NCBI RefSeq assembly: GCF_004217615.1
Contig: NZ_SHLD01000001.1
Location: forward strand, 5,704,001-5,768,000
DNA from: Micromonospora kangleipakensis
GTDB taxonomy: Bacteria > Actinomycetota > Actinomycetes > Mycobacteriales > Micromonosporaceae
DNA length: 64,000 nucleotides
Direction of reading: 5' to 3'
Shown: one piece after another, positions 8,863-17,560 of the stretch
Layout: each line of letters begins with the position of its first letter
Numbering within the stretch: position 1 is the first letter of the stretch
Notes under the pieces: generated by a model
What the model saw: only the letters and a program-made list of their open reading frames with translations
Databases searched by the model: none
Told to the model about the DNA's origin: nothing
Program-made: the position numbers and the translations under genes

Positions 8863-9911
8863 GCGGCCGATGGCGCCGTGTGCTTTTCGGTGTCGTCGCC
8901 GCCGCGGTGGTCGCCGCGGCGGCGGCGATGTCCGCCGGGGTCATCACCGGGGGCGGGGACGACAGCCCCGTCGGCGCTCCCGCGGTCGACACGGTCAAGG
9001 TGACGCGGTCCACGATCACGGCGGCCACGGTCGTCGAGGGCGAGATCGGCTACGGCCAGCCGTCGGCGGTCACGTCCAAGGCGGCCGGCACCCTGACCTG
9101 GCTCGCGGCGGCCGGCAGCACGGTGCGGCGCGGACAGCCGCTGCTGCGTGCGGACAACAACCCGATCGTGCTGCTCTACGGCGGGCTGCCGTTCTACCGG
9201 GTCCTTGCCGACGGGGTCAAAGGCCCGGACGTCGCCCAGCTCGAGGCGAACCTGGTCGCGCTGAAGTACACCGGCTTCGAGGCCGACACCTCCTACTCCG
9301 CGTCGACCGCGGCCGCCGTCAAGCGGTGGCAGAAAGACCTGGGACTGCCCGTCACGGGCACCGTGGCGCCGACGGACGTGATCGTCGCATCCGGTCCGCT
9401 GCGGGTCGCCACCCAGACGGCCCGGCTCGGGGCGCCGGCCGCCGGTGACATCCTCACCGCCAGCCCGACCACCCACGTCGTCACCGCGAAGGTGCCGGCC
9501 ACCGAACCCGACCTGGCCAAGAAGGGCGCCAAGGCCACCGTCACGCTGCCCGACGGCGCACCGGTGGAGGCGACCGTGCTCGGCGTGGTGACACCCGCCG
9601 GCGGCACGCCCGAGGATCCGCCGCCGGGTCAGGGGGAGCCCAAGGTGACCGTGCAGCTGGTCCTGAAAGCCACCGCCGAGCCGGAGCCCGGGCCGGTGAC
9701 GGTCCGCTTCGTCACCGCCGAGCACACCGACGTGCTCGTCGTGCCGATCCAGGCGCTGCTCGCCATCGGCGAGCGCGGCTACGGCGTGGAACTGCGTGAC
9801 GGCGCCACCAGCCGGGTCGTGCCCGTGCAGACGGGGCTGTTCGCCGGCGGCAAGGTCGAGATCAGCGGCGACGGCATCGCCGAGGGCGTCACCGTGGGGG
9901 TCGCGCAGTGA
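8859..9911 (+). CDS. HlyD/MacA-like adaptor with a peptidoglycan-binding domain
   Basis: A 350-residue membrane-fusion type protein. It has an N-terminal membrane anchor (about residues 8-28), a biotinyl-lipoyl-like segment, a peptidoglycan-binding-1 domain near residues 110-160 ([18 protein letters not shown], then [17 protein letters not shown]) and a C-terminal barrel ending in IPIQALL-type strands. This architecture is typical of Gram-positive adaptors of MacB-like ABC transporters. It overlaps the lipoprotein gene at its start and the ATPase gene at its end, implying a translationally coupled operon. Confidence 0.85.
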   Translation: MSGRWRRVLFGVVAAAVVAAAAAMSAGVITGGGDDSPVGAPAVDTVKVTRSTITAATVVEGEIGYGQPSAVTSKAAGTLTWLAAAGSTVRRGQPLLRADNNPIVLLYGGLPFYRVLADGVKGPDVAQLEANLVALKYTGFEADTSYSASTAAAVKRWQKDLGLPVTGTVAPTDVIVASGPLRVATQTARLGAPAAGDILTASPTTHVVTAKVPATEPDLAKKGAKATVTLPDGAPVEATVLGVVTPAGGTPEDPPPGQGEPKVTVQLVLKATAEPEPGPVTVRFVTAEHTDVLVVPIQALLAIGERGYGVELRDGATSRVVPVQTGLFAGGKVEISGDGIAEGVTVGVAQ

Positions 9912-10621
9912 ACGTGGTCGAGCTGACGGACGTCACCAAGACCTACCCCGGCGGGGTACGGGCCGTACGCGGGGTCAGCCTCGACATCGCATACGGCGAG
10001 GCGGTCGCCGTCGTCGGGCGTTCCGGATCGGGCAAGTCCAGCCTCCTCAACCTGATCGGCACCCTGGACCGCCCCACCAGCGGCCGGGTCCGCATCGGCG
10101 GACACGACGTGGCGGCCCTGTCCGACCGGCAGCTGTCCGGCCTTCGGGCCGCCACGATCGGCTTCGTCTTCCAGCAGTTCCACCTGACCCCGGGCGTTGC
10201 GGTGCGGGCGGCGGTGGCCGACGGCCTGCTCTACTCGAGCGTGGCCGCCCGGGAGCGGCTGCGGCGGGCCGACGCCGCGTTGGAACGGGTGGGCCTTAGC
10301 CACCGGCTGCACCACCGTCCGCACGAGCTGTCCGGCGGTGAACGGCAGCGGGTGGCGATCGCCCGGGCGCTGATCGGCGATCCGCCGCTGCTGCTGGCCG
10401 ACGAGCCCACCGGCAACCTCGACTCCGCCTCCGGCGAGACCGTGCTGGGTTTGCTGACGGAGCTGAACGCGGCCGGCACCACCGTCGTGGTCATCACCCA
10501 CGACCGGGAGTTGGCGGCACGGCTGCCGCGGCGGGTCGAGGTCTCCGACGGGCTCATCGTGCGCGACGAGCGCGAACCCGGCGTGGTGCCTTTCGCCGCG
10601 CGGATCGGGGCGGCCCGGTGA
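9908..10621 (+). CDS. ABC transporter ATPase of the MacB/LolD type
   Basis: A 237-residue nucleotide-binding subunit with Walker [10 protein letters not shown], signature [15 protein letters not shown], Walker [13 protein letters not shown] and switch His in VVITHD. All catalytic residues are present. GTG 9908 overlaps the adaptor stop, and the gene's own stop overlaps the permease start (GTGA). With the adjacent FtsX-like permease it should form the exporter motor. In this class ATP hydrolysis drives mechanical movement of the outer part rather than classical transport through the membrane. Confidence 0.93.
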   Translation: MNVVELTDVTKTYPGGVRAVRGVSLDIAYGEAVAVVGRSGSGKSSLLNLIGTLDRPTSGRVRIGGHDVAALSDRQLSGLRAATIGFVFQQFHLTPGVAVRAAVADGLLYSSVAARERLRRADAALERVGLSHRLHHRPHELSGGERQRVAIARALIGDPPLLLADEPTGNLDSASGETVLGLLTELNAAGTTVVVITHDRELAARLPRRVEVSDGLIVRDEREPGVVPFAARIGAAR

Positions 10622-11820
10622 GCGCCCCACCCCGCCCCGGGCGGCTGTCGCCGGGCGATGTGCTGCGGGCCGGCGCGGCCGGGCTGCGATCGCGCCGACT
10701 GCGGGTGTTCCTGTCCGCGCTCGGTATCGCGATCGGCATCGCCGCGATGATCGCCGTGGTCGGCATCTCCAGCTCCAGCCAGGCCGAACTGGACCGGCAG
10801 CTGGACGAACTGGGCACCAACCTGCTGACTGTCGAGCCGGGCAGATCGTTGGACGACAAGCCGACGCATCTACCGGACGAGGCGATCCCCATGATCGCAA
10901 GAATCGCGTCGGTGGAGGCGGTGTCGGCGGTCGGACGGCTGCCCAACGTGCACGCGTACCGCAACGAGCACGTCCACCCCGCGCAGACCGGCAGCCTCGC
11001 CGTGTACGCGGGCCGCCTCGACCTGCCGGAAACGGTCGGGCTCAGCCCGGTCAGCGGGCGCTGGCTGAGCCAGCCCACCGCCGACTTCCCCACCGCCGTG
11101 CTGGGCTGGACCGCGGCGCAGCGGCTCGGCATCGACGACGCCGCGGCACAGCCGCAGATCGTGCTCGGCAAGCAACGCTTCACCGTGGTGGGCGTGCTGC
11201 GGCCGGCGCCGCTGGCCGAGGAGCTGGACCGCGCCGTGCTCGTCGGCTGGTCGGCCGCGACGGCCTACCTCGGCTTCGACGGGCACGCGACGACCGTCTA
11301 CACGCGTACGGCGGAGGACGCGGTGGTCGAGGTGCGCAAGGCCCTTCCGCGCACCGTGAAACCGACGGCGCCCAGCGAGGTCCTGGTCTCGCGGCCGTCC
11401 GACGCGCTGGCCGCCAAGACGATCACCGAGAACACGTTCAGCGGCCTGCTGCTGGGCCTCGGCGCGGTGGCGCTCCTGGTCGGCGGGATCGGCGTCACGA
11501 ACACGATGGTCATCTCGGTACTCGAACGCCGGTCGGAAATCGGCCTGCGCCGGGCGCTCGGGGCCACCCGCGGCCAGATCCTGCTGCAGTTCCTGGTGGA
11601 GTCGCTGCTGCTGTCAGCGCTCGGCGGCCTCGGCGGCATCCTGATCGGCGTCGTGGTGACCGGCGGGTACGCGGCCACGCAGGACTGGCCGGCCGTGGTG
11701 CCGCTGTGGGCGACGGCGGGCGGGTTCGCCTCGACGCTGCTGATCGGCGCGGTCGCGGGACTTTACCCCGCCGTGCGAGCCGCCCGGCTCACGCCGACGG
11801 AAGCGCTGGCGGGCGTCTGA
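10618..11820 (+). CDS. MacB/FtsX-family ABC permease
   Basis: A 400-residue permease with one N-terminal helix ([21 protein letters not shown]), a large extracellular domain and three C-terminal helices. The family motif [20 protein letters not shown] and the following RRALGA are present. It is the last clear gene of the operon; after its stop the frame continues into a cydB fragment. With the ATPase and adaptor it probably exports a peptide, antibiotic or lipid; the substrate is not indicated. Confidence 0.9.
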   Translation: MSAPPRPGRLSPGDVLRAGAAGLRSRRLRVFLSALGIAIGIAAMIAVVGISSSSQAELDRQLDELGTNLLTVEPGRSLDDKPTHLPDEAIPMIARIASVEAVSAVGRLPNVHAYRNEHVHPAQTGSLAVYAGRLDLPETVGLSPVSGRWLSQPTADFPTAVLGWTAAQRLGIDDAAAQPQIVLGKQRFTVVGVLRPAPLAEELDRAVLVGWSAATAYLGFDGHATTVYTRTAEDAVVEVRKALPRTVKPTAPSEVLVSRPSDALAAKTITENTFSGLLLGLGAVALLVGGIGVTNTMVISVLERRSEIGLRRALGATRGQILLQFLVESLLLSALGGLGGILIGVVVTGGYAATQDWPAVVPLWATAGGFASTLLIGAVAGLYPAVRAARLTPTEALAGV

Positions 11821-11865
11821 GCCGACCGGCCGGCGGCGTCCCGATCGGGGTCGCCGCCGGCGCGC

Positions 11866-12195
11866 ACCGATCCCGAGGGCCGCCGCGAGGGCTGGGCGTT
11901 CGCGGGCACCGCCGCAGCGATCGCCCTGGCCGTGGCGTCGCTGTTCGCCGACCTCTACCCGTTCGTACTCCCGTCGACCGTGGAACCGGCCGCCAACAGC
12001 CTGACCGTGGCCAACGCGTCGTCCACGCCATACACCCTCAAGATCATGGCCTGGGTGGCCCTGGTCTTCACCCCGATCGTGCTGCTCTACCAGGGCTGGA
12101 CCTACTGGGTGTTCCGCAAGCGCATCGGCACCCACCACATCCCGGACGAAGTCGCTCAACTGCCCGCACCCGGCGACCGCGCCGCCGCCGGATAA
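11866..12195 (+). pseudogene. cydB: C-terminal fragment of cytochrome bd oxidase subunit II
   Basis: The frame reads LFADLYPFVLPSTVEP, then SSTPYTLKIMAWVALVFTP and YQGWTYWVFRKRI, the unmistakable end of CydB (last two membrane helices). There is no start. The segment lies in the same frame just after the MacB-like permease stop, with no cydA or cydB body anywhere in the window. About two thirds of the gene is missing. It marks a deletion or rearrangement breakpoint near 11830-11866. Confidence 0.8.
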
Positions 12196-12359
12196 CCCCG
12201 CCCGCGCCGCAGCTTGCGGCTGCTCACCGAGGCACTGCCACATTGCGGGTCGACATCGGCCGCACGCCGTTGTGGCGCTACCGCTCGCCGACGCGGCGCT
12301 GACACACATTCACCGTCGCCACTACACTCCCCGATCGGGAGCATCGACCGTCCACCCGG

Positions 12360-12768
12360 GTGGGCGGCTTCATCCGACTGCCGGAGAGCTGGAACAGCGC
12401 CTGCGCCCAGGGGCAGGTCGTCAAGGCCCTGAAGCAGTGGGGCGACCTGGTGCGCAACGCCTACCCCGGCTACCCGGGCGCGCGGCCGCGGATGCAGCTG
12501 TGGCACGGCGTCAACGACGAGGTCCTGTCGTACGTCAACTTCGGCGAGGCGATCGAAGCAGTGGACCGACGTGCACGGTCTGAGCCGGACGCCGACCTCG
12601 ACGGACACCCCGCAGTCGGGCTGGTCCCGCACCCGCTACGCCAACGGCTCCGGCCAGGTGCTGGTCGAGGCCGTCAGCATGGCCAACACTCCGCACAACC
12701 TGCCGGTGCAGTACGGCGCCGCGGCCCTGGCCGCGGGCACCCTCACCCTCGGCCTGGGCCTCGTCTGA
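12360..12768 (+). pseudogene. Fragment of a PHB-depolymerase/acetyl-xylan type esterase
   Basis: The text SWNSACAQGQVVKALKQWGD and PGARPRMQLWHGVNDEVLSY in one frame, then TDVHGLSRTPTSTDTPQSGW and VSMANTPHNLPVQYG one base shifted, form the C-terminal half of a CE1-like esterase. The catalytic Asp region (NDEVLSYVNF) and His (PHNLPVQ) are there, but the nucleophile Ser and the whole N-terminal half are absent. The frameshift lies near 12555. Relatives often carry a secretion signal and carbohydrate-binding module, none of which is seen. Confidence 0.65.
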
Positions 12769-12823
12769 CCGCTTCGCCAAGGCCGTGGATCGGAGAACAT
12801 GAGGTGGGCTCTACCGTCCCCTC

Positions 12824-13255
12824 ATGTTTTTCGACGGCATGCCGGACGCATGGGAACCCGTGCCCCTGGCGCAGGCGGCGCAGCGCTACGACCTCGGCGA
12901 AGCGAGCTACGACAGCGTCCACCTGACGGACCTGTTCGGCGACGAGCCCGAGCGCTTCCACGTCCATGCCGGGGACCTCACCGTCGACGGGCCGCTGGCC
13001 CTGGGCAACGGACCCGGCGAGGACGAGGACACCGTCTACGTCGTCGACGGCGACCTAACCGTGCACGGCGGTCTACGTCGACCCGGAACCCGGAGCCCGC
13101 TCCTCGGCGACCCCGACAACCCGTGCCGTCCCGCCAAGGTGACGGCTGAAGCCATCGCCGCCACGATCCGCCCCGAGTTCCTCGACGAACACGGCCACCT
13201 CGCCGTTCGCACACTCCACCGAGCCGTCCTCGCCGGCGGCCCGGTCCTGCGCTGA
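12824..13255 (+). CDS. Hypothetical protein with a beta-repeat segment
   Basis: A 143-residue product starting MFFDGMPDAWEPVP. The middle has a repeated strand pattern (VHAGDLTVDGPLAL, then VYVVDGDLTVHGGL) like right-handed beta-helix or polymer-forming domains. The C-terminal third is a different, polar helical piece with HPAVRT-like composition, so an internal deletion fusing two ends is possible. No ribosome site is strong. It may be a remnant rather than an active gene. Confidence 0.4.
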   Translation: MFFDGMPDAWEPVPLAQAAQRYDLGEASYDSVHLTDLFGDEPERFHVHAGDLTVDGPLALGNGPGEDEDTVYVVDGDLTVHGGLRRPGTRSPLLGDPDNPCRPAKVTAEAIAATIRPEFLDEHGHLAVRTLHRAVLAGGPVLR

Positions 13256-13297
13256 CACCCTCCCACCACACGGCGCGGCCCGCCGCGACGGGGCGGG

Positions 13298-14509
13298 TCA
13301 GGGGTGGGGCGCGTCGTGGGGCTCGGGCAGTGCCGGGGCGACGATCACCGGTTCGACGAGGGGGTGGGCGGAGCGGGGCAGGATCACCCGGACGACCAGG
13401 CCGCCGCCGGGACGGGGCACCGCCACTGCGTCGCCGCGGTGGGCCTGCGCGACCGCACGCACGATGGACAGCCCGAGGCCGCTGCCGCGCGACGAGCCGA
13501 CCCGGTCGGTGAGCCGCCGGAACGGTTCGAACAGCGTGGGCACCTCGTACGACGAGATCACCGCGCCGGTGTTGCTCACCACGATCTCGGCGTGGCGGGG
13601 CCGGGCGACGGTCTGCACCCGCACCCAGCCGCCCTCGACGTTGTAGCGCGTCGCGTTGTCGATCAGGTTGCGGATCATCTGCTCCAGCAGGATCGGGTCG
13701 CCCGTCACCGGCGCCGGGGCCAGCTCGCGGCCGATCTGCACGGCCAGCCGCCCGGCCAGGGCCTCGGTCGTGTCGGCGGCGATGGTCGCCAGCTCCGCGA
13801 CGTCGACCTGGCGGCGCTCGGTAACCGCGTCCTCGGCGCGCGCGAGCGTCAGCAGGGCGTCGATGAGCCGCTCGTGGCGCTGGTTGACGGCGAGCAGGTT
13901 CTCGCCGAGCTGGCGCACCTGCGGCGGGCTGTCGGGGCGGCTCATCGCCACCTCGACCAGGGTGCGGTTGAGTGCGATCGGGGTCTTCAGCTCGTGGGCC
14001 GCGTTGGCGATGAACCGGCCCTGGCCCGCGAAGGCCTCGTCGAGGCGGTCGAGCATGCTGTCGAACGAGTCGGCGAGGCTCTTCACCTCGCCCGGCGGGG
14101 CGTCCAGGTCGATGCGCTTGTGCAGGGTGCGCCCGGCGATCCGGTGCGCGGTCGCGGTGATCATGCTGAGCGGGCGCAGCAGCCGCCCGGTCACGAACCA
14201 GCCCGCGGCGGTGGCGACCAGCCACATCGCCAGCAGCGTCAGGCCGCCCTTGAACAGCAGGTTGGACTGCATCGAGTCCATGATCGTCTGCTTGGAGGCG
14301 AAGCTCTGCCCGATGTGCTCGCCCGCGACCGCCTGTTCCTCCGGCGGGAGCGCCGCGTACTTCTCCTCGTACGCGACGTTCAGGCTGTACTCCATGCTGT
14401 TGTCGACCAGGATCAGCGTGCCCGCCAGCACCGAGCCGCCCGCCAGGGCGAACACGAGACTGAACACGACGGTCAGGCGTACCCGCAGATTGCCGCGCCA
14501 CTCGCCCAT
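13298..14509 (-). CDS. Sensor histidine kinase B (intact paralogue)
   Basis: A 403-residue kinase. It has a first helix at about 12-35, an extracellular loop of roughly 50 residues, a second helix at 90-108, HAMP, HisKA with phosphorylated His near 172 in ANAAHELKTPIAL, and HATPase with NLIDNATRYN and RGSGLGLSI. It starts at ATG 14509, sharing one base with the stop of regulator B (TGATG), so translation is coupled. It is nearly identical to kinase A across HAMP and the dimerisation domain but differs in the extracellular loop, which suggests a different or refined signal. Targets are inferred from shared boxes. Confidence 0.92.
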   Translation of the reverse strand: MGEWRGNLRVRLTVVFSLVFALAGGSVLAGTLILVDNSMEYSLNVAYEEKYAALPPEEQAVAGEHIGQSFASKQTIMDSMQSNLLFKGGLTLLAMWLVATAAGWFVTGRLLRPLSMITATAHRIAGRTLHKRIDLDAPPGEVKSLADSFDSMLDRLDEAFAGQGRFIANAAHELKTPIALNRTLVEVAMSRPDSPPQVRQLGENLLAVNQRHERLIDALLTLARAEDAVTERRQVDVAELATIAADTTEALAGRLAVQIGRELAPAPVTGDPILLEQMIRNLIDNATRYNVEGGWVRVQTVARPRHAEIVVSNTGAVISSYEVPTLFEPFRRLTDRVGSSRGSGLGLSIVRAVAQAHRGDAVAVPRPGGGLVVRVILPRSAHPLVEPVIVAPALPEPHDAPHP

Positions 14510-15165
14510 CAGCGGATCCGATAGCCGACGGCGGTCACCGTCTCGATCGGCTGCGGCTCGCCCAGCTTGCGGCGCAGGCCGCTGATGGTGACCCGGACGA
14601 TGGTGGTGAACGGGTCCATGTGCTCGTCCCAGACCTTCTCCAGCAGCGTCTCGGCCGACACCACCGCACCCTCGGCCCGCAGCAGCTCCTCCAGGACCGC
14701 GAACTCGCGGCGGGACAGGCCCACGTAGCGGCCGTCGCGGTACGTCTCCCGGTGGTGCGGGTCGAGCCGGATCCCGGCCCGCTCCAGCACCGGCGGCGTC
14801 GCCGGGCGGGCCCGGCGGCCCAGCGCCCGCACCCGCGCCACCAGCTCGGCGAACGCGAACGGCTTGGGCAGGTAGTCGTCGGCGCCGAGGCTGAGCCCGG
14901 CGACCCGCTCGGCCACCGTCACCGACACCGTGAGCATCAGCACCCGCACGTCCAGGCCCTGCGCCACGACCTGGCGGCACACCTCGTCGCCGTGCACCCG
15001 CGGCAGGTCGCGGTCCAGGACCATCACGTCGTACGCGTTGACCGCGAGCTTCTCCAGCGCCGCCGCCCCGTCGTAGGCGACGTCGACGGCGATGGCCTCC
15101 TGCCGCAGCCCCTCGGCGACGGCGTCGGCCATCAACTCCTCGTCGTCCACGACCAGGACCCGCAC
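14509..15165 (-). CDS. OmpR-family response regulator B (intact)
   Basis: A 218-residue regulator with a receiver (acidic pair at residues 7-8, phosphorylated Asp 51 in VLDRDLP, Lys 101 in LPKPFAF) and a winged-helix DNA-binding domain ending in GLRRKLGEPQPIETVTAVGY. The GTG start at 15165 follows GGAGG. It forms an operon with kinase B. Because the regulator A copy has lost its phosphorylation site, B is the functional member and may control the shared boxes at 6200, 8110 and 15225. Confidence 0.93.
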   Translation of the reverse strand: MRVLVVDDEELMADAVAEGLRQEAIAVDVAYDGAAALEKLAVNAYDVMVLDRDLPRVHGDEVCRQVVAQGLDVRVLMLTVSVTVAERVAGLSLGADDYLPKPFAFAELVARVRALGRRARPATPPVLERAGIRLDPHHRETYRDGRYVGLSRREFAVLEELLRAEGAVVSAETLLEKVWDEHMDPFTTIVRVTISGLRRKLGEPQPIETVTAVGYRIR

Positions 15166-15224
15166 CCCGCCACCTCCTCGACCGACCGGACCGACCTACC
15201 GACCGCCAAGTATGCACGGGCGTT

Positions 15225-15246
15225 GTTAGCGCAGCGTTAGTGAAAT
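15225..15246 (+). promoter_or_regulatory. Tandem OmpR-type half-sites between system B and the carboxypeptidase gene
   Basis: GTTAGCGCAGC is followed directly by GTTAGTGAAAT, two 11-base direct repeats similar to the boxes at 6200 and 8110. It is 60 bases upstream of the regulator B start and 190 bases upstream of the divergent carboxypeptidase gene, so it could serve autoregulation, the carboxypeptidase, or both. Confidence 0.5.
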
Positions 15247-15355
15247 CCCTCGCGGCACCCTCACACGCCCTGCTGTTGGCTACCGAACGTGACTGGAGAG
15301 CTGGCAGCGGTGCGACAATGCACTACTTCGCGCGCGGTACCGGCTCACCTGCAGC

Positions 15356-15385
15356 ACCGACGTCAGTGATACCGACATCAGCGCA
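15356..15385 (+). repeat. 15-bp tandem repeat upstream of the carboxypeptidase
   Basis: ACCGACGTCAGTGAT is followed immediately by ACCGACATCAGCGCA (11 of 15 identical). It lies about 50 bases upstream of the gene start and may be a regulator site; its partner is unknown. Confidence 0.35.
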
Positions 15386-15435
15386 CGGGCTGCGCAGTGG
15401 AGCAGGCCGGCGTGCCACACGGGGGAGATATCAGG

Positions 15436-16725
15436 ATGTTCGACACTGCGACGACCCAGGTGATCGAACCGGTCCCGCCACAACCGCCGGCCCGGCGTCG
15501 CACACGCGGCCTCCGGGTGCTGTTCACTGGCCTGCTGACCCTGCTCCTGGGCGGCACCGCGCTGGTCGCGATCGAGCCGCTGCGCCGCCCGCTGCCCGCG
15601 CCGACGGTCACGCAGACGTTGCCCGCGTCGACGATCATCCCCGGCACGGCCCCGGCGGTGCCGTGGCCGGAGACCGGGCAGGCCGCCCTCTCGGTCGAAG
15701 GGCTGGGCTCGCTCGGCACGTCGGGCGGGAGCAACCCGGTGCCGATCGCGAGCGTGACCAAGGTGATGACGGCGTACGTCATCCTGACCGAGCATCCCCT
15801 CGACCGGGGCGAGCACGGACCGAAGCTCACCGTCAGCGCGGAGCAGGCCGCGGCGTACCCGAGGGAGCTGGCGCGCGGCGAGTCCCTCGTGGCGGTCGTC
15901 GCGGGCGCGGTCTTCACCGAGCGCCAGGCGCTCCAGGCGGTGCTGCTCCCGTCGGCGAACAACATGGCGCGGATCCTCGCCGCCTGGGACGCCGGCAGCG
16001 TCGAGGCATTCGTCGCCAAGATGAACCGCACCGCCGCCGCGCTCGGCATGACCGACACCCACTACACCGATCCGTCCGGGCTCGACCCGGACACCGTGAG
16101 CACCGCGGTCGACCAGGTGATCCTGGCCCGCAAGGCGATGCAACTGCCGGCGTTCGCGGAGATCGTGGCGCAGAAGAAGGCCACCCTGCCGGTCGCCGGC
16201 ACCGTGCGGAACTACAACTCCCTGGTCGGCCGGGACGGCGTCGTGGGGATCAAGACCGGGTCCACCGACGAGGCCGGCGGATGTCTCGTCTTCGCCGCCG
16301 TCGTCAAGGTCGGCGGCCGGAGAATCACCATCGTGGGCGCCGTCCTGGGGCAGCCCGGCGCCAACACCCCGGTGCAGCTGGACCGGGTGTTCCGGGCGAC
16401 CCGTCCGCTGGTCCGCACCGCCGCCGCCGCGATCACGGAGCATCCGATCGTCCGGGCCGGCGATCAGGTCGCCACCGTGCGAGGGCCGCTCGGCACCGGA
16501 ACGACGATCAACGCCGCGAAGGACCTGACCGTCGTGGGCTGGCCCGGCATGCGGGTACGGCTGGACGTCGACATCCCGGCCGTACCGACACGGCTGCCGG
16601 CCGAGGCCGAACACGGCCGGGTCAGTGCGGTCGCCGGCGAGGGCACGCCGGTCGCCACCGCGCTTCGCACCGGCGTAGGGCTGGAGCCGCCGAGCACCTG
16701 GGATCGCATCCGACAGCACCGCTGA
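15436..16725 (+). CDS. D-alanyl-D-alanine carboxypeptidase, peptidase S11 family
   Basis: A 429-residue penicillin-binding-protein type enzyme that trims the terminal D-Ala from peptidoglycan stem peptides outside the membrane. It has a single N-terminal membrane anchor (about 28-47), then the three active-site motifs in order: SVTK (Ser 106, Lys 109), SAN in PSANNMARI and KTG in GIKTGST. I start it at ATG 15436, which follows GGGGGAG; the upstream codons in frame are not needed. The C-terminal 120 residues are the usual beta-rich extension. It is divergent from two-component system B and shares the intervening repeat sites. Confidence 0.9.
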   Translation: MFDTATTQVIEPVPPQPPARRRTRGLRVLFTGLLTLLLGGTALVAIEPLRRPLPAPTVTQTLPASTIIPGTAPAVPWPETGQAALSVEGLGSLGTSGGSNPVPIASVTKVMTAYVILTEHPLDRGEHGPKLTVSAEQAAAYPRELARGESLVAVVAGAVFTERQALQAVLLPSANNMARILAAWDAGSVEAFVAKMNRTAAALGMTDTHYTDPSGLDPDTVSTAVDQVILARKAMQLPAFAEIVAQKKATLPVAGTVRNYNSLVGRDGVVGIKTGSTDEAGGCLVFAAVVKVGGRRITIVGAVLGQPGANTPVQLDRVFRATRPLVRTAAAAITEHPIVRAGDQVATVRGPLGTGTTINAAKDLTVVGWPGMRVRLDVDIPAVPTRLPAEAEHGRVSAVAGEGTPVATALRTGVGLEPPSTWDRIRQHR

Positions 16726-16793
16726 AACGGCGACGCTACGGCCCGACGCCGGCGCCCGCCATGGTGCCGGGCGCTGACCAGATCGGAGACAAG

Positions 16794-16826
16794 CAGGTTG
16801 AGGGGCGAGCAGACCCCCTCAACCTG
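16794..16826. terminator. 12-bp perfect stem downstream of the carboxypeptidase gene
   Basis: CAGGTTGAGGGG and CCCCTCAACCTG flank a 9-base loop, 70 bases after the carboxypeptidase stop. There is no T tract, as is common in actinomycetes. Between it and 16931 lies a short open tail reading LRVTIVRPGDSALAAKD that looks like the end of a lost gene. Confidence 0.55.
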
Positions 16827-16931
16827 TGGTTGCCGCCCGGGCCGAGGCGAGTTCATCGACCACATCCTCGCCACCCGCAACCTACAGCTGCGGGTCACGA
16901 TCGTGCGGCCAGGCGACAGCGCCCTTGCCGC

Positions 16932-16959
16932 CAAGGATTGAATGGTGGTTCAATCCTTG
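16932..16959. promoter_or_regulatory. Perfect inverted repeat, TetR self-operator
   Basis: CAAGGATTGAA and TTCAATCCTTG are separated by TGGTGG (11-bp arms, no mismatch). It ends one base before the GTG start of the tetR gene, where a repressor would block its own transcription. The position implies a leaderless or very short-leader transcript. Confidence 0.75.
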
Positions 16960-16960
16960 C

Positions 16961-17560
16961 GTGGTCTACCGGAGCACCGAGCGGATGAAAGCGCGACTGA
17001 GCGCCTCGCGGGAGCGGATCATCGCCGCCGCGCTGGAGATCATGGCCGAGCACGGGTACGCCGGCTGCTCGGTCGCCGCCGTCGCCGAGCGGGCCGGCAT
17101 GGCGACCGGCAGCGTCTACCGCCACTTCCCCACCAAGGCGGACCTGTTCGCCGAGGTTTTCCGCACGGCCTCGCAGCGCGAAGTCGACGCCGTCGCGCGC
17201 GCCGCGGCGCTGGAGACCACCATCGCCGAGCGGGTGTCAGCCGTCATCGAGACGTTCTCCGGTCGCGCGCTCCAGTCCCCGCGGTTGGCGTACGCCCTGC
17301 TCGCCGAGCCGGTCGACCCGGCGGTCGACGCCGAGCGGCTCGTCTTCCGCCGCGCGTACGCCGAACTGATCGCCGGCTACGTCGCGGAGGGTGTGACGAA
17401 CGGTGAACTTCCCCCGCAGGATCCCGAGCTGACCGCCACCGCGTTGGTCGGCGCCCTGGCCGAGGCCATGGTCGGTCCGCTGGCCGCCGGGGTCGCCGGG
17501 CCGAGCACCATCCCCAGCCTGATCACGTTCATCCACCGCGCGCTTGGAGTATCGCCGTGA
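16961..17560 (+). CDS. TetR-family regulator upstream of an AidB-like gene
   Basis: A 199-residue repressor with a typical N-terminal helix-turn-helix (AGCSVAAVAERAGMATGSVYRHFPTKADLF) and a helical ligand-binding half. I chose GTG 16961 because related regulators begin with MVYR(S/R)TER and because the operator ends directly before it. ATG 16985 (with GGAG at 16971) is the alternative. Its stop overlaps the start of the acyl-CoA dehydrogenase gene (GTGA), so both should be cotranscribed and repressed together. The ligand is perhaps an acyl-CoA or fatty acid (inference). Confidence 0.85.
   Translation: MVYRSTERMKARLSASRERIIAAALEIMAEHGYAGCSVAAVAERAGMATGSVYRHFPTKADLFAEVFRTASQREVDAVARAAALETTIAERVSAVIETFSGRALQSPRLAYALLAEPVDPAVDAERLVFRRAYAELIAGYVAEGVTNGELPPQDPELTATALVGALAEAMVGPLAAGVAGPSTIPSLITFIHRALGVSP

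Noticed and set aside
13304..14524. Long plus-strand frame opposite kinase B
   Set aside because: It is an antisense shadow of the kinase; its composition (His, Arg, Gln and Gly rich) and lack of any domain contrast with the clear HisKA/HATPase motifs on the minus strand.
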